In this document: positions 18,952 through 28,652 of the stretch, in pieces | Layout of the letters: the number at the start of each line of letters is the position of its first letter | Position numbering within the stretch: the first letter of the stretch is position 1 | Assembly (NCBI GenBank): GCA_002238665.1 | Contig: MPMU01000022.1 | Span: 1-32,191, forward strand | DNA length: 32,191 nt | Source: Gammaproteobacteria bacterium bin55 | Lineage (GTDB): Bacteria > Pseudomonadota > Gammaproteobacteria > Pseudomonadales > Azotimanducaceae | Direction of reading: 5' to 3' | Program-made: the position numbers and the translations under genes | The notes under the pieces: model-generated | Seen by the model: the letters and a program-made list of their open reading frames with translations, nothing else | Told to the model about the DNA's origin: nothing | Databases searched by the model: none

Positions 18952-19120
18952 AGGAGATAAGGTAAGTGTTTTCGTGAGTTGAACAATAAGCTCTCACGTA
19001 AAAAACCATTGGTTTTGCGCTGAGAATAGGGAAGGAATGTTACAAATTAGAATGATTTGCTAGCCATCCCATTCAATGAACCGAGTTTCTGCATCTCTGG
19101 TTCCACGTAGCAACTTTTTT

Positions 19121-20008
19121 ATGACATCAATCCGTATCGGCATCATTGGTCGCGAAGGAAAACCGAGTATTCAAGATTCGTTAGATCGAATATACAACTT
19201 TCTGGTTTCGGAGTCTGTAGAAATACGCGTTGAGCGCGACACCGCAGATTTAATGTCTCAGAATCAAATCACGACGGTGACACGAGACGAGTTGACTACT
19301 TGTACCTATTTAGTCGTGGTAGGCGGTGATGGCAGTATTCTCGGAGTTGCTCGAGATTTCGCCGCGAACAAAATCCCAATCATCGGCGTAAACAGAGGAG
19401 GTTTAGGTTTTTTAGCTGATGTGTCTCCAGATGATATCGAGCAGGGTATGGCCAATGTGCTTCAGGGTGAGTACCGCCAAGAAGAACACTTCCTCCTGAA
19501 TCTCACAGTCATTCGAGATGGCGAGGTGATCGCCGAGAGTCCGGCCCTCAATGATGTTGTAGTGAGTTCCGGGAGTCTTTCCAAGATGATGGACTTTTCA
19601 CTCTATATCGATGACCAGTTTGTGTATTCTCAGTACTCAGATGGTCTGATTGTCGCTACGCCGACTGGATCGACCGCATACTCATTGTCAGCAGGTGGGC
19701 CGATTTTGCATCCTAGTCTCGACGCTGTCGCCATTGTGCCGATGTTTCCACACACATTGACGTCTCGACCGATTATGGTGCAAGGTTCATCAAAGATAAA
19801 GGTGGTGCCAGGCGTTGTAACAACGAATCCTCAAGTGAGCGCTGATTCGCAGGTGCAGTTCGATATTCTGCCAGGAGATGAAGTCACAATTAAGAAATAC
19901 AAAGATGTCATTCATCTAATTCATCCAACAACACACAGCTTCTATGAAGCATGCAGAAGCAAGCTGGACTGGGGTAGTCGACTAGGAAGAACCACGCGAA
20001 CGGAGTAA
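19121..20008 (+). CDS. nadK: NAD kinase (ORF open from 19076; ATG at 19121 preferred)
   Basis: VVGGDGSILGVARDF, GVNRGGLGFLADVSPDDIE, ATPTGSTAYSLSAGGPILHP; MTSIRIGIIGRE N-terminus. Confidence 0.95.
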   Translation: MTSIRIGIIGREGKPSIQDSLDRIYNFLVSESVEIRVERDTADLMSQNQITTVTRDELTTCTYLVVVGGDGSILGVARDFAANKIPIIGVNRGGLGFLADVSPDDIEQGMANVLQGEYRQEEHFLLNLTVIRDGEVIAESPALNDVVVSSGSLSKMMDFSLYIDDQFVYSQYSDGLIVATPTGSTAYSLSAGGPILHPSLDAVAIVPMFPHTLTSRPIMVQGSSKIKVVPGVVTTNPQVSADSQVQFDILPGDEVTIKKYKDVIHLIHPTTHSFYEACRSKLDWGSRLGRTTRTE

Positions 20009-20578
20009 TTCGTTTGCAGTAACAGCGTCTTGTTCGGTATCAATGTCCAAGCACACACCTGGGTCCTGGACATGTAACTTGCAAACTAATTGATGATCTC
20101 TTTTCACAATTTCTCGCGCACCTTGATCACCGGATAAGTTTGTCAATTCGATAAAGTAGGAGCTAGAAAAGGCAATTGGATTGCCTGGCTGGTTTTGGTA
20201 GAAGGGACGCACAATCCCAAAATCACCTTGCTCAATTCTGGTTTTGATTAATTTCAGTGTACTGATAGAGATACTGGGCATATCTACAAGCCCTACAACT
20301 GCCCAACTTGCTTCGCCGATTGCATGAATGCCGGCGGCGAGACTTCGCGACATTCCTTGATCTGTATCGTGTGCGACTACGACTTCGCAGTGATCTGCAA
20401 TTAACGCAGACACATTGTCATCTGGACGAATGACTACGACGACTCTCGAAAATTCTTCAGAGTAGAGTGAGGTTGTTTTTGAAAGTAGAGGAGTACCATC
20501 AACAAGCGATTTGCGTTTATCGCTACCAAATCGCGTTGATTTCCCAGCGCCAAGGAGAACCGCCGCGCCTTCTAACAT
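19982..20578 (-). CDS. mocA: Molybdenum cofactor nucleotidyltransferase-like (MocA/MobA-like NTP transferase)
   Basis: AAVLLGAGKSTRFGSDKRKSLVDGTPLLSKT; GLVDMPSIS; RPFYQNQPGNPIAFSSSYF; adjacent to xdhC-like gene. Confidence 0.88.
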   Translation of the reverse strand: MLEGAAVLLGAGKSTRFGSDKRKSLVDGTPLLSKTTSLYSEEFSRVVVVIRPDDNVSALIADHCEVVVAHDTDQGMSRSLAAGIHAIGEASWAVVGLVDMPSISISTLKLIKTRIEQGDFGIVRPFYQNQPGNPIAFSSSYFIELTNLSGDQGAREIVKRDHQLVCKLHVQDPGVCLDIDTEQDAVTANELLRSRGSS

Positions 20579-20590
20579 CGATCGCTCGAT

Positions 20591-21598
20591 TCAGCTAACT
20601 GCTAAATCTCGCACCTGTGAGCTATCGGCTGATTCTTGAACGAAGGAGTTCTTTACTGAAATGATTTCTGCCAGGATTGCCATCGCAATCTCTGGAGGGG
20701 TTTTACTCCCGATGCTCAGTCCAATTGGTGCTCTCAGTCGATTCATCGCAATTTCTGTTATCCCTAATTGGGCCAATCTCTCACGACGTTTTGCAGAAGT
20801 TCTAGAAGAGCCCATTGCACCGATATAGAACGCGTCAGTTTCGAAAGCCTCAAGTAATCCCATATCGTCGATTCTAGGATCGTGGGTTAACGCGACGATA
20901 GCCGACTGATTATCGTGCGCATACTTCCGAATCGCATCATCGGGCATATCCTGAATTTTGGTTATATCCGAAATCTCAAAGGAGTCGAGTGCTTCCGCTC
21001 TCGGGTCACACACAGTGACATTGAATTCCAGAGTTTTGGCAAATTCAGCAACGTATTGGCCAACCATACCCGCGCCGATGATAAAAATTTGGTGAGTCGG
21101 ACCCAGAGTGTGAGTTAATAAACCGGCGTCATAGTCGAATGAGCATTCGATAGGAAGATCGGTTGGCGAGAGGGTAGTTTGTCCAGTTTGGAGGCTGAAC
21201 GTACGAACCAATAACTTGCGGGATTGGAGATATCGATGAATCTCCTCGAATTGCGCAACACACTCAGTGGTAGGAGAGAGAGGCTCCACTACGATGTCTA
21301 GGTGGCCGCCACACGGTAATCCAAACTTTTCAGCATCCTCGTCGGATTCTCCATAACGAAAGAACTGAGGACTTTGATTTGCTAGTTCGCCAGCGACCAG
21401 TTTTTCCAACAGATCTTCCTCCACGCAACCGCCGGAAAGAGATCCCACAATGTGTTGGTTAGAATCGCAAACCATCAGGGAACCCTCTGGCCGTGGAGAG
21501 GAACCGTATGTTGCGACTACGGTGCTCAACCAGCATTTATTCCCCTGACGTAGCCATTCAAAGGCTTTATTTAGGACACTGTGGTTGGCGCCTTGCAT
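20591..21598 (-). CDS. xdhC: XdhC/CoxI-family molybdenum hydroxylase maturation protein
   Basis: STVVATYGSSPRPEGSLMV, GSLSGGCVEEDLLEKL, LPCGGHLDIVVEPL, IIGAGMVGQYVAEFAK, ALTHDPRIDDMGLLEA, YIGAMGSSRTSAKRRERL, APIGLSIGSKTPPEIAMAILAEI. Confidence 0.94.
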   Translation of the reverse strand: MQGANHSVLNKAFEWLRQGNKCWLSTVVATYGSSPRPEGSLMVCDSNQHIVGSLSGGCVEEDLLEKLVAGELANQSPQFFRYGESDEDAEKFGLPCGGHLDIVVEPLSPTTECVAQFEEIHRYLQSRKLLVRTFSLQTGQTTLSPTDLPIECSFDYDAGLLTHTLGPTHQIFIIGAGMVGQYVAEFAKTLEFNVTVCDPRAEALDSFEISDITKIQDMPDDAIRKYAHDNQSAIVALTHDPRIDDMGLLEAFETDAFYIGAMGSSRTSAKRRERLAQLGITEIAMNRLRAPIGLSIGSKTPPEIAMAILAEIISVKNSFVQESADSSQVRDLAVS

Positions 21599-21661
21599 AG
21601 CTGAAAAGACTAAGGAAGATTTCCAGCTATTTTAAATCCAACAGGCACCGGCGAAGCTCCT

Positions 21662-23410
21662 TTAGTTTGAATCGAATCCTGGTACTGTGAAATTTTCTTT
21701 AGGACGCAAGGCAGGGCGGAGTGATCGTAACACACGCTTCAGCTCGTCAGCATCAATCACGATGTCTTCCTCATTCGTGTTGTAAATCGATCTATTCAAA
21801 GCATCCAGAATGCGTTTACCGTCACTGTCATTTTCGAGCATACGAATGGCCTCGACACGGTTTATCGAGTACAGATCCTGTAGCCAATTCAGTATTTTCT
21901 TTTTCATTTCTGCGGGAGGCTGTCCCTTCAATCTAGGAAGCAAGTGACGTTCCAATTTTGACTTGCTTCGCGCTGCGGTTGCCTTGCTTAGAGTCTCCGA
22001 CTTACCAATTAGAGTCGTTATCGACAAAACAAGCACAAATATCAATACAAGACCTATTGCGATGAGCCAAGGAGGCAAATCCTCAAGTCTGAAAGGAGTG
22101 CGTATCAGTGAAGGTTCTGAATTGGCTGATCCTGTTGAATCGGTTGAATTGACGTTGTTCAAGAAGTCGCCACCAGTCTGAGAAGCGGCGGAATCTACTG
22201 ATGACGGGTCTGGATAAACGCGAAATGTTTCCGACGGTAAAACGGCTTCCTGAAGTTGATTTTTTTCGATATCCCACCACACGAACTTCTGTTCAGGCAA
22301 ACTCAGAATCCCACTTTCGGAAGGGATGAGCGTTGTGGTTAAGGTGAGTATGCCACATAGCTGTTTTTCACACAACACATTTTGTCGATCAGGCAAGTCC
22401 GTAAATATCTTGAACTGTTCGGGTACGTTTAATTGGAACTCAGGAAATGATTCTGAATATGCACCGACCGCCATTATCTTTACGTTCCATTTAAGTGCAT
22501 CACCAAGCTTGATATTCGTAAGGTCCGTCTGATCAAATTCCCGAGTCACACTCACATCTTTGGATGGGAACCAAGGTACGTCAGTTGGATACTCTGCAGG
22601 GATCGAGAGAACTTCAATGTACTGTTCCTCGGTGTGGAAGTTCAGCAATTGCCTACGGCGTGAGTTGGACGGATAAGCGCTAAGCAAAATGCGCTGACTG
22701 GGTATGACGACTTGGCCACTTTTTTCTGGAAAGATCGCGTAGCGATCACTCAGTAGGTTATATGTTCTACCGTCTCGTTGAACCACTGAGCTAGTGGCTT
22801 CAAGTATCGAGACCTCGATAGCATCGTCAAGGTCTGGGAAAACAGTCATAAACGAAGACAACTGAACACCAACCTGATAGTAGAACTTCCGATCTACATA
22901 AATAGCACTATTCACGTATCCGGATTTCGGACTGATTTCATACTCCATGAATGCCAGTTCAGAGCGTTCCTGTTTTGTAGTCGAATCGAGTGGCACCACA
23001 GTTAGTTTGAATGGCTCACTCGTGAATCCACTCCAAGTGAACGATGGAATCTGTATCTGTCCCGTGCGTTTAGGCGTTAGATTGAGCGATATAGATTGCC
23101 TAGCTGTAAATTTGCCATTGATGTACGTTGAAGAGAATCCAGTTTGTTGGGTACCAAGATAGAAATCGTCATTCAATACTGAAAAATCGGGATAGTTTGA
23201 TAGTTTGTCGGCGGTCGCCAGACTCAACTCAATCGTGACCGTTTCACCTTCAATGACTGTGTTCTCAGAAACTCCGCGAAATTGAACCTTCAGTTCAGCA
23301 GCGCTGGAAAAACAACACAAAGCAAGAATCGAAAAAAGAGCTAATAGCGCTTTTTGGCGTGTAATGCTGAAGCGATTCCGCCGGATCCTACTGTTTATGT
23401 AGCTAGTCAT
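21662..23410 (-). CDS. batD: BatD (oxygen tolerance) protein
   Basis: N-terminal signal, AELKVQFRGVSENTVIEGETVTIELSL, QTGFSSTYINGKFTARQSISLNLTPKRTGQIQIPSFTW, C-terminal TM; position at end of the Bat operon. Confidence 0.92.
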   Translation of the reverse strand: MTSYINSRIRRNRFSITRQKALLALFSILALCCFSSAAELKVQFRGVSENTVIEGETVTIELSLATADKLSNYPDFSVLNDDFYLGTQQTGFSSTYINGKFTARQSISLNLTPKRTGQIQIPSFTWSGFTSEPFKLTVVPLDSTTKQERSELAFMEYEISPKSGYVNSAIYVDRKFYYQVGVQLSSFMTVFPDLDDAIEVSILEATSSVVQRDGRTYNLLSDRYAIFPEKSGQVVIPSQRILLSAYPSNSRRRQLLNFHTEEQYIEVLSIPAEYPTDVPWFPSKDVSVTREFDQTDLTNIKLGDALKWNVKIMAVGAYSESFPEFQLNVPEQFKIFTDLPDRQNVLCEKQLCGILTLTTTLIPSESGILSLPEQKFVWWDIEKNQLQEAVLPSETFRVYPDPSSVDSAASQTGGDFLNNVNSTDSTGSANSEPSLIRTPFRLEDLPPWLIAIGLVLIFVLVLSITTLIGKSETLSKATAARSKSKLERHLLPRLKGQPPAEMKKKILNWLQDLYSINRVEAIRMLENDSDGKRILDALNRSIYNTNEEDIVIDADELKRVLRSLRPALRPKENFTVPGFDSN

Positions 23411-23417
23411 TATTTAG

Positions 23418-25178
23418 CTACCAGGAAAGCTGATTTTCGTCTGGTCTGCGTAGCGCACCTTCACGAATCCGTTTTTGAGTCGTCTTCAAAAACTTGGTTC
23501 GTAGGAGTCCACCTGGTTGATCTGGGATGCGTCGTAGCCAGCGTTCTTCCGTGTCCGATTGCTCTCGCTCCTGTTGCGCCTCCGCTAATTGATCGTTCTG
23601 CTCATCTGATGTTTGGTCTTCCTCCTGAGGTTGCTCCATATTTTCGGCAGGATTCTGTTCCTGCTGAAACTCGTCTCCTTCTTCGTCGTTTTCACCTGAT
23701 TGTTGTTGCTGTTGTGATTCCGAATCCTCAGATTCCTCGCCTTCAGATTGCTGGCTATCTTGATCCGATTGCTGTTTTTGCTCTTCCAAAATTCGCTTGA
23801 TCAAGTCTCTATTGAAGACCGCGTCCTCGTGCTCTGGATTGTGCTTCAAGACCTGTTCATACGTGGACAGTGCTTCCTCAAATCGACCTTGCATGGCCAG
23901 TGAATTCCCAAAGTTAAACTGATGCATTTCACTATTCTCATCAGCAAATAACGTAGCAGCGTCCTCGTACTCCCGATTCCGATATTTTGCAATGGCACGC
24001 CAATCTTGATCCTCGAACAGAGACGCGGCGGACTCTGGGTCTCCTTCAATTAGAGCCTGGTGCGCTTGTTGATCTCGTGTCTGGAACAAATCATCAATCC
24101 AGTCGGCACGAACATCAACAACCACAAAAATCAAACAGATGGTTAGAACCCCACGCCTTAAGGCAGGCAACAAAAATAACGCTAGAGGCATGGCGAACCA
24201 AACCCCCATATCTAACCAAGCATCGAATTCTTTATCTTCGTCTTCGATAAACTCCGTCAAAGGAGAATTGGATGCGACTCGATTAATGTCTGAGTTATCC
24301 AATGTCAAGTCAGAGTAGGTGCCACCTAGTCTACGGGCGAGGCTACCGAGTTTTGCTCTATCCAACCTTGCGATGACAACATTACCCGAAGCGTCGGTAA
24401 CCATGCGTATCCTTCCGTCATTACCATAGACGTAGATTGGGTTGTCTTGGTTTCCAGGAAAGGTCATTCTGGGAATGGTTGCGCCTTTACTTGTGCCCAC
24501 ACCTATTACCGAAACAGGGAAGGCACTGCGGTGCACGCGTTCAACGGACTCAATAGAGTCCACACCATCCGTGATCAACACGATGCGCCCTGAAGGTCGA
24601 GCGCTTTGAATCAACAATTCTTGGGCTAAATCAATTGCGGCGGCCGTATTACTCCCGGCAAGCGGCATGATGGTGGGATGTAGTGTTCTAAGTAAATGTT
24701 CAAGTGTGCTAATGTCATCGGTGAGTGGTGCTACGACATGTGCGTCACCCGCATACACAACGATGGATGTGAATCCATCTTGACGCGCGTTGAGAATGTC
24801 CTGAATCTTTACTTTACTCCTCTCTATTCTTGAAGGAGATACATCGGTAGCAGTCATACTAGGGGAAAGATCCAGTACGATCACCATTGCTTCCCTGTTC
24901 TTGAGGATAGGCTGTTGAATACGTTCCCAGGTGGGACCAGCAAGCGCAATTGCAGTTAAACAGATTCCTAGCAACAACAGAGGTAACCAAGCGAGTTTCC
25001 GTCGACTTTGCACTTTATCAGTCACCAGGACATCGTAGAGTATTGGGTCAATGATTTTTTTCCAGTTGTTACCTGTTCCGGTGATTTTGATTCTGACCCA
25101 AATTAGTACTGGAATGACGAGCAACAGAGCAAACCACCAAGGTCTTAGAAAGTGGAAATCACCTGCAAATTCAAACAT
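23418..25178 (-). CDS. batB: BatB/BatC-type protein: VWA domain plus TPR with Gln/Glu-rich tail
   Basis: VWA MIDAS VLDLSPSMTATDVSPSRIERSK; TPR FNFGNSLAMQGRFEEALSTYEQVLKHNPEHEDAVFNRDLI; low-complexity Q/E/S tail; ERWLRRIPDQPGGLLRTKF. Confidence 0.93.
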   Translation of the reverse strand: MFEFAGDFHFLRPWWFALLLVIPVLIWVRIKITGTGNNWKKIIDPILYDVLVTDKVQSRRKLAWLPLLLLGICLTAIALAGPTWERIQQPILKNREAMVIVLDLSPSMTATDVSPSRIERSKVKIQDILNARQDGFTSIVVYAGDAHVVAPLTDDISTLEHLLRTLHPTIMPLAGSNTAAAIDLAQELLIQSARPSGRIVLITDGVDSIESVERVHRSAFPVSVIGVGTSKGATIPRMTFPGNQDNPIYVYGNDGRIRMVTDASGNVVIARLDRAKLGSLARRLGGTYSDLTLDNSDINRVASNSPLTEFIEDEDKEFDAWLDMGVWFAMPLALFLLPALRRGVLTICLIFVVVDVRADWIDDLFQTRDQQAHQALIEGDPESAASLFEDQDWRAIAKYRNREYEDAATLFADENSEMHQFNFGNSLAMQGRFEEALSTYEQVLKHNPEHEDAVFNRDLIKRILEEQKQQSDQDSQQSEGEESEDSESQQQQQSGENDEEGDEFQQEQNPAENMEQPQEEDQTSDEQNDQLAEAQQEREQSDTEERWLRRIPDQPGGLLRTKFLKTTQKRIREGALRRPDENQLSW

Positions 25179-26151
25179 TTACTCGAAATCCCGTAAACCA
25201 AAGAATTAGGAAGCAAACTAGAGCTACTGTCAGCGGCCAATAAAAGAGTGCCTTTACTGGTCGAAATGTCTCAGGATCCTGGTCTATTGCTTCCAGTTGA
25301 TCGATCGTCTCATACACTCGTTGAAGCATCTCAGTACTCGTGGCGCGAAAATGCCTGCCACCTGTCTCTAAAGCGAGTTTCTCCAGTGGTCGAAAATCAA
25401 GTTGCTGGGGCATGAACCCAGATAGCAAACCTCTTCCCATGCCACCGAATGCGATGGTGTAAATCTTCACGTTATTGGATGCCGCCAGTCCCGCGGCATC
25501 CTCAATTGAAAGGGAACCAACCGTTTGTTCACCGTCTGTTAGTAATACCAATGTCCTGTGTTCTGCATCTCGTGCACGGAGACGCTTTATCGCAAGTCCA
25601 ACTGTATCTCCAATGGAGGTTTGGGTTCCAGCGATGCCTCCAGGTGCTTCGTTAAGTAATTGGTCGATAGTCTCTAGATCGAAGGTCAACGGAGCATATA
25701 CGTAGGGTCTGGTTCCAAACACGATGAGTCCAATTCGATCTCCCGCACGATTGAACAAGAAGGATGTCACAACGCTTTTAACAGCGTCTAAACGAGTGAC
25801 GTAGTGGCTCTGCGACTGCAGATCTAAGACATCCTCGGTATTCATGCTCCCTGACACGTCGACCGCTAGATACAGGTCTCTTCCCGTTGTTGGGAGTGCA
25901 GTTAGTTCTCCTGTCAGTCGAGGTTGCGCAATCGCGGCGATTAGACAACACCACATAACGCAGACAAGAAGGCTCCGCCAAAGCACGTTGAAGTTGAACG
26001 GAAGTTTCAGTGAACCAATTGACAGTTTAAAACTGTCAATTTCTGGGACCAGTAGGGGTGCGGCTTTTAGTAATTTAGGCTTGAGAAGAGGTAAGGTAAT
26101 GAAAGGCAGCACACACAGAACCAGCACCCATGGCCACTGAAATTCGATCAT
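25171..26151 (-). CDS. batA: BatA-type VWA membrane protein
   Basis: LAVDVSGSMNTEDV MIDAS, GDRIGLIVFGTRPYVYAPLTFD, LLTDGEQTVGSL; N- and C-terminal TM segments. Confidence 0.93.
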   Translation of the reverse strand: MIEFQWPWVLVLCVLPFITLPLLKPKLLKAAPLLVPEIDSFKLSIGSLKLPFNFNVLWRSLLVCVMWCCLIAAIAQPRLTGELTALPTTGRDLYLAVDVSGSMNTEDVLDLQSQSHYVTRLDAVKSVVTSFLFNRAGDRIGLIVFGTRPYVYAPLTFDLETIDQLLNEAPGGIAGTQTSIGDTVGLAIKRLRARDAEHRTLVLLTDGEQTVGSLSIEDAAGLAASNNVKIYTIAFGGMGRGLLSGFMPQQLDFRPLEKLALETGGRHFRATSTEMLQRVYETIDQLEAIDQDPETFRPVKALFYWPLTVALVCFLILWFTGFRVNV

Positions 26152-26648
26152 TTGCGTTTTTGTTTTTTTGGTTTAACGCTACCGAGTGTGCTCTCTACTA
26201 GATTCACGAAAGAAGGGTTGGAAGGCGGCGAGCGCATGAATCTCTGGTCACCGAGCACCTCGCCTACGCCACGTGTGAAGTTCGGTTCATCGAATCGCTC
26301 TTCGAGGTATTGCAGCCAGTCCTTACCATGCAAGCGACCGCTCTCTCGAATTCCTTCGACTCGAAAGACTAGCCTTTTATATAGCTCATTCGCTTTGTCG
26401 TAGAACTGCTGATCCGAAATCCTGTTGTCAGCAAATTCATTGATCAGGTTGAGCGACTCACTACGTATAAACCGATAGGGTCTCATCGCTTGATAGCGTT
26501 TTAACACCAGCCAGACGCATGTCAATAAGGCCACAACTAGGACCATTAAGAGAATCCACCATCCGTAGGCTAATGGCCACCAGCCAGGTTGCAACGGTTC
26601 GTGTATATCACGAAGTTGCTGGAGTAGGTCAGGTAAACCTTCAGGCAT
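26148..26648 (-). CDS. DUF4381 membrane protein of the Bat operon
   Basis: LLQQLRDIHEPLQPGWWPLAYGWWILLMVLVVALLTCVWL; position between batA and the DUF58 gene. Confidence 0.9.
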   Translation of the reverse strand: MPEGLPDLLQQLRDIHEPLQPGWWPLAYGWWILLMVLVVALLTCVWLVLKRYQAMRPYRFIRSESLNLINEFADNRISDQQFYDKANELYKRLVFRVEGIRESGRLHGKDWLQYLEERFDEPNFTRGVGEVLGDQRFMRSPPSNPSFVNLVESTLGSVKPKKQKRK

Positions 26649-27546
26649 TTAACACAGTCTGTTCGAGATCGTCTTCTGTAGACAGCGCGTAAAACGGGAT
26701 CGAAAACTGAGTGCAATCGTCCTGCATCTTCCGGACTCTCTCTTCAAATCGATCACGATATTGTTGTTTACTCCTAGTTTCACCGCTGTTGAATTCAAAG
26801 GTCGAAATACCATCGCTGACACTGTATCTATTCGCTGGCGGTAACTCTCGTTCGAGAGGATCAAACAGGAAGTAGATTTTCAGCTGATTATGGTGTCTCA
26901 AGGCAAGTAGACGATTCCATGTATCGTCATTCACAGTCAAAAAATCGCTTAGAAAGACAAGCGAGTTATTCGTGGAGGCCATTCGTCTCAGGGACAGCAG
27001 AGTCCTTTCCCAGATTAATTGATTATCTGAACCTGGTCGATCAGATGCCACGAGCTTCTGATTAGATATAGCTGTCGTATTCAGTAGATGTGCGACAGTT
27101 CTTTTGCTCCTTCGCGGCTTAATGATATCGATGTCACTGTTGGACTGAATTAATCCACCGACCTTATCTTTATGCAGTAGGGACGACCATGCAAGTCTTG
27201 CGAGGAGTTCCGCACAAAGCACTGATTTTAAACGAACTTTGCTTCCAAAAAACATGGATTGAGACTGATCCACGACGAAAATGCAGGGTCGTTCCTGTTC
27301 TTCCTTAAAGATCTTTGTGTGTGGTTTCTGTAACCTCGCAGTAACCTTCCAATCAATGTTCCTGACATCGTCTCCAGGCTGGTATTGACGAACCTCGTCG
27401 AAGTCCAAACCTCTCCCTCTCGACTTAGAGAGTATGAGACCGGTTCGTTTGGCTAATCTACGTTGATTTCTGCGTTGGGACCGGCTTGAGAATGCGAGCT
27501 CAAGCAAATCCTCAACGGTTACATACGCGCCAGATAAACTAGCCAT
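26641..27546 (-). CDS. DUF58 domain protein
   Basis: SKSRGRGLDFDEVRQYQPGDDVRNIDWKVTARLQKPHTKIFKEEQERPCIFVVDQSQSM. Confidence 0.95.
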   Translation of the reverse strand: MASLSGAYVTVEDLLELAFSSRSQRRNQRRLAKRTGLILSKSRGRGLDFDEVRQYQPGDDVRNIDWKVTARLQKPHTKIFKEEQERPCIFVVDQSQSMFFGSKVRLKSVLCAELLARLAWSSLLHKDKVGGLIQSNSDIDIIKPRRSKRTVAHLLNTTAISNQKLVASDRPGSDNQLIWERTLLSLRRMASTNNSLVFLSDFLTVNDDTWNRLLALRHHNQLKIYFLFDPLERELPPANRYSVSDGISTFEFNSGETRSKQQYRDRFEERVRKMQDDCTQFSIPFYALSTEDDLEQTVLNA

Positions 27547-27552
27547 TTCCCA

Positions 27553-28524
27553 CTAGATGACGACTACGGAGTTCAGTACTTGATCAATGAGCTGGTTCAT
27601 CTCAGTGCTACGCGCTTCGGCTTCCATTGTCAAAATCAGTCGATGACGGAGCACATCATGGATTGTCTTTTGGACATCATCTGGCGTGACGAAGTCTCGT
27701 CCGTTCAACCAAGCTTCTGCTCGAGATGTGAGGTCTAGCGCGATACTAGCGCGAGGACTTGCACCGAACTCTACTTCGGACATTTCGGTTCTCGTGTACA
27801 TCACAAGGTCGATGATGTATTTTTGTACTGGCTCTGCCATGTGAAGTTCTGCCAGCTCAATCCGGGCATCGAAGATTTCTGCCTGGGTCAATTGAAATGG
27901 AGGAAATTCATCGTGACCCATGACTTCCTGTCGTGCAAGTTTCAATATCTTGTGTTCTTGGTGGGCTGGTGGATAATGAACCTCCACATGCATCAGAAAT
28001 CGGTCTAATTGTGCTTCTGGTAAGGGATATGTACCTTCTTGCTCAATTGGGTTTTGCGTTGCCATCACCAGGAATAAGTCCGGCAAGGAATAGGTTTGTC
28101 GCCCGACCGTAACTTGATGTTCCGCCATTCCTTCAAGTAGTGCAGACTGTACCTTTGCTGGTGCGCGGTTGACTTCATCTGCCAGCAATAAATTATGGAA
28201 GATGGGACCTTTCTGAAATTCGAAGCTGCCAGTTTCGGGACGGTAAATCTCCGTTCCAGTTACATCGCTGGGAAGTAAGTCGGGAGTGAACTGTACTCGG
28301 TGGAAATCACCTTCTATCGCCTTGGCAAGTTCCTTGATAGCACGCGTTTTGGCAAGTCCAGGTGCACCTTCGACGAGTAGGTGTCCATTGCACAGTAAAG
28401 CCATGACCAGACGTTTTGTCAGGTCTTCTTGACCGACAATCCTTGTGTTTAGCCAGTCTAGTAGATGATTGATCCTGGTTAATGGTGAATCAATCACACT
28501 CTTGGGTTTGATCTGTGTCGTCAA
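27553..28524 (-). CDS. moxR: MoxR-family AAA+ ATPase
   Basis: GHLLVEGAPGLAKTRAIKELAK, RVQFTPDLLPSDVTGTEIY, LLADEVNRAPAKVQSALLEGMAEHQVTVG, MATQNPIEQEGTYPLPEAQLDRFL. Confidence 0.96.
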   Translation of the reverse strand: MTTQIKPKSVIDSPLTRINHLLDWLNTRIVGQEDLTKRLVMALLCNGHLLVEGAPGLAKTRAIKELAKAIEGDFHRVQFTPDLLPSDVTGTEIYRPETGSFEFQKGPIFHNLLLADEVNRAPAKVQSALLEGMAEHQVTVGRQTYSLPDLFLVMATQNPIEQEGTYPLPEAQLDRFLMHVEVHYPPAHQEHKILKLARQEVMGHDEFPPFQLTQAEIFDARIELAELHMAEPVQKYIIDLVMYTRTEMSEVEFGASPRASIALDLTSRAEAWLNGRDFVTPDDVQKTIHDVLRHRLILTMEAEARSTEMNQLIDQVLNSVVVI

Positions 28525-28652
28525 CGCGTAAATCCCAATTCGAGCACCATAATAGGAGTAGCCTTTTTAGGTTGAGTCATTTTAATGAGTACATTGATAA
28601 TTACTGAGAGCAGTAATCCTTATCTCTGGGAATGTTTATGAGTATGTAGATC

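Noticed and set aside
23560-23790. CAG/GAA-rich low-complexity stretch that looks repetitive
   Set aside because: It is the expected Q/E/S-rich tail of a BatC-type protein, not a DNA repeat array or CRISPR.
23354-23800. 148-aa plus-strand ORF antisense to batB/C
   Set aside because: It results from the low-complexity Gln/Glu-rich coding of BatB/C read backwards.
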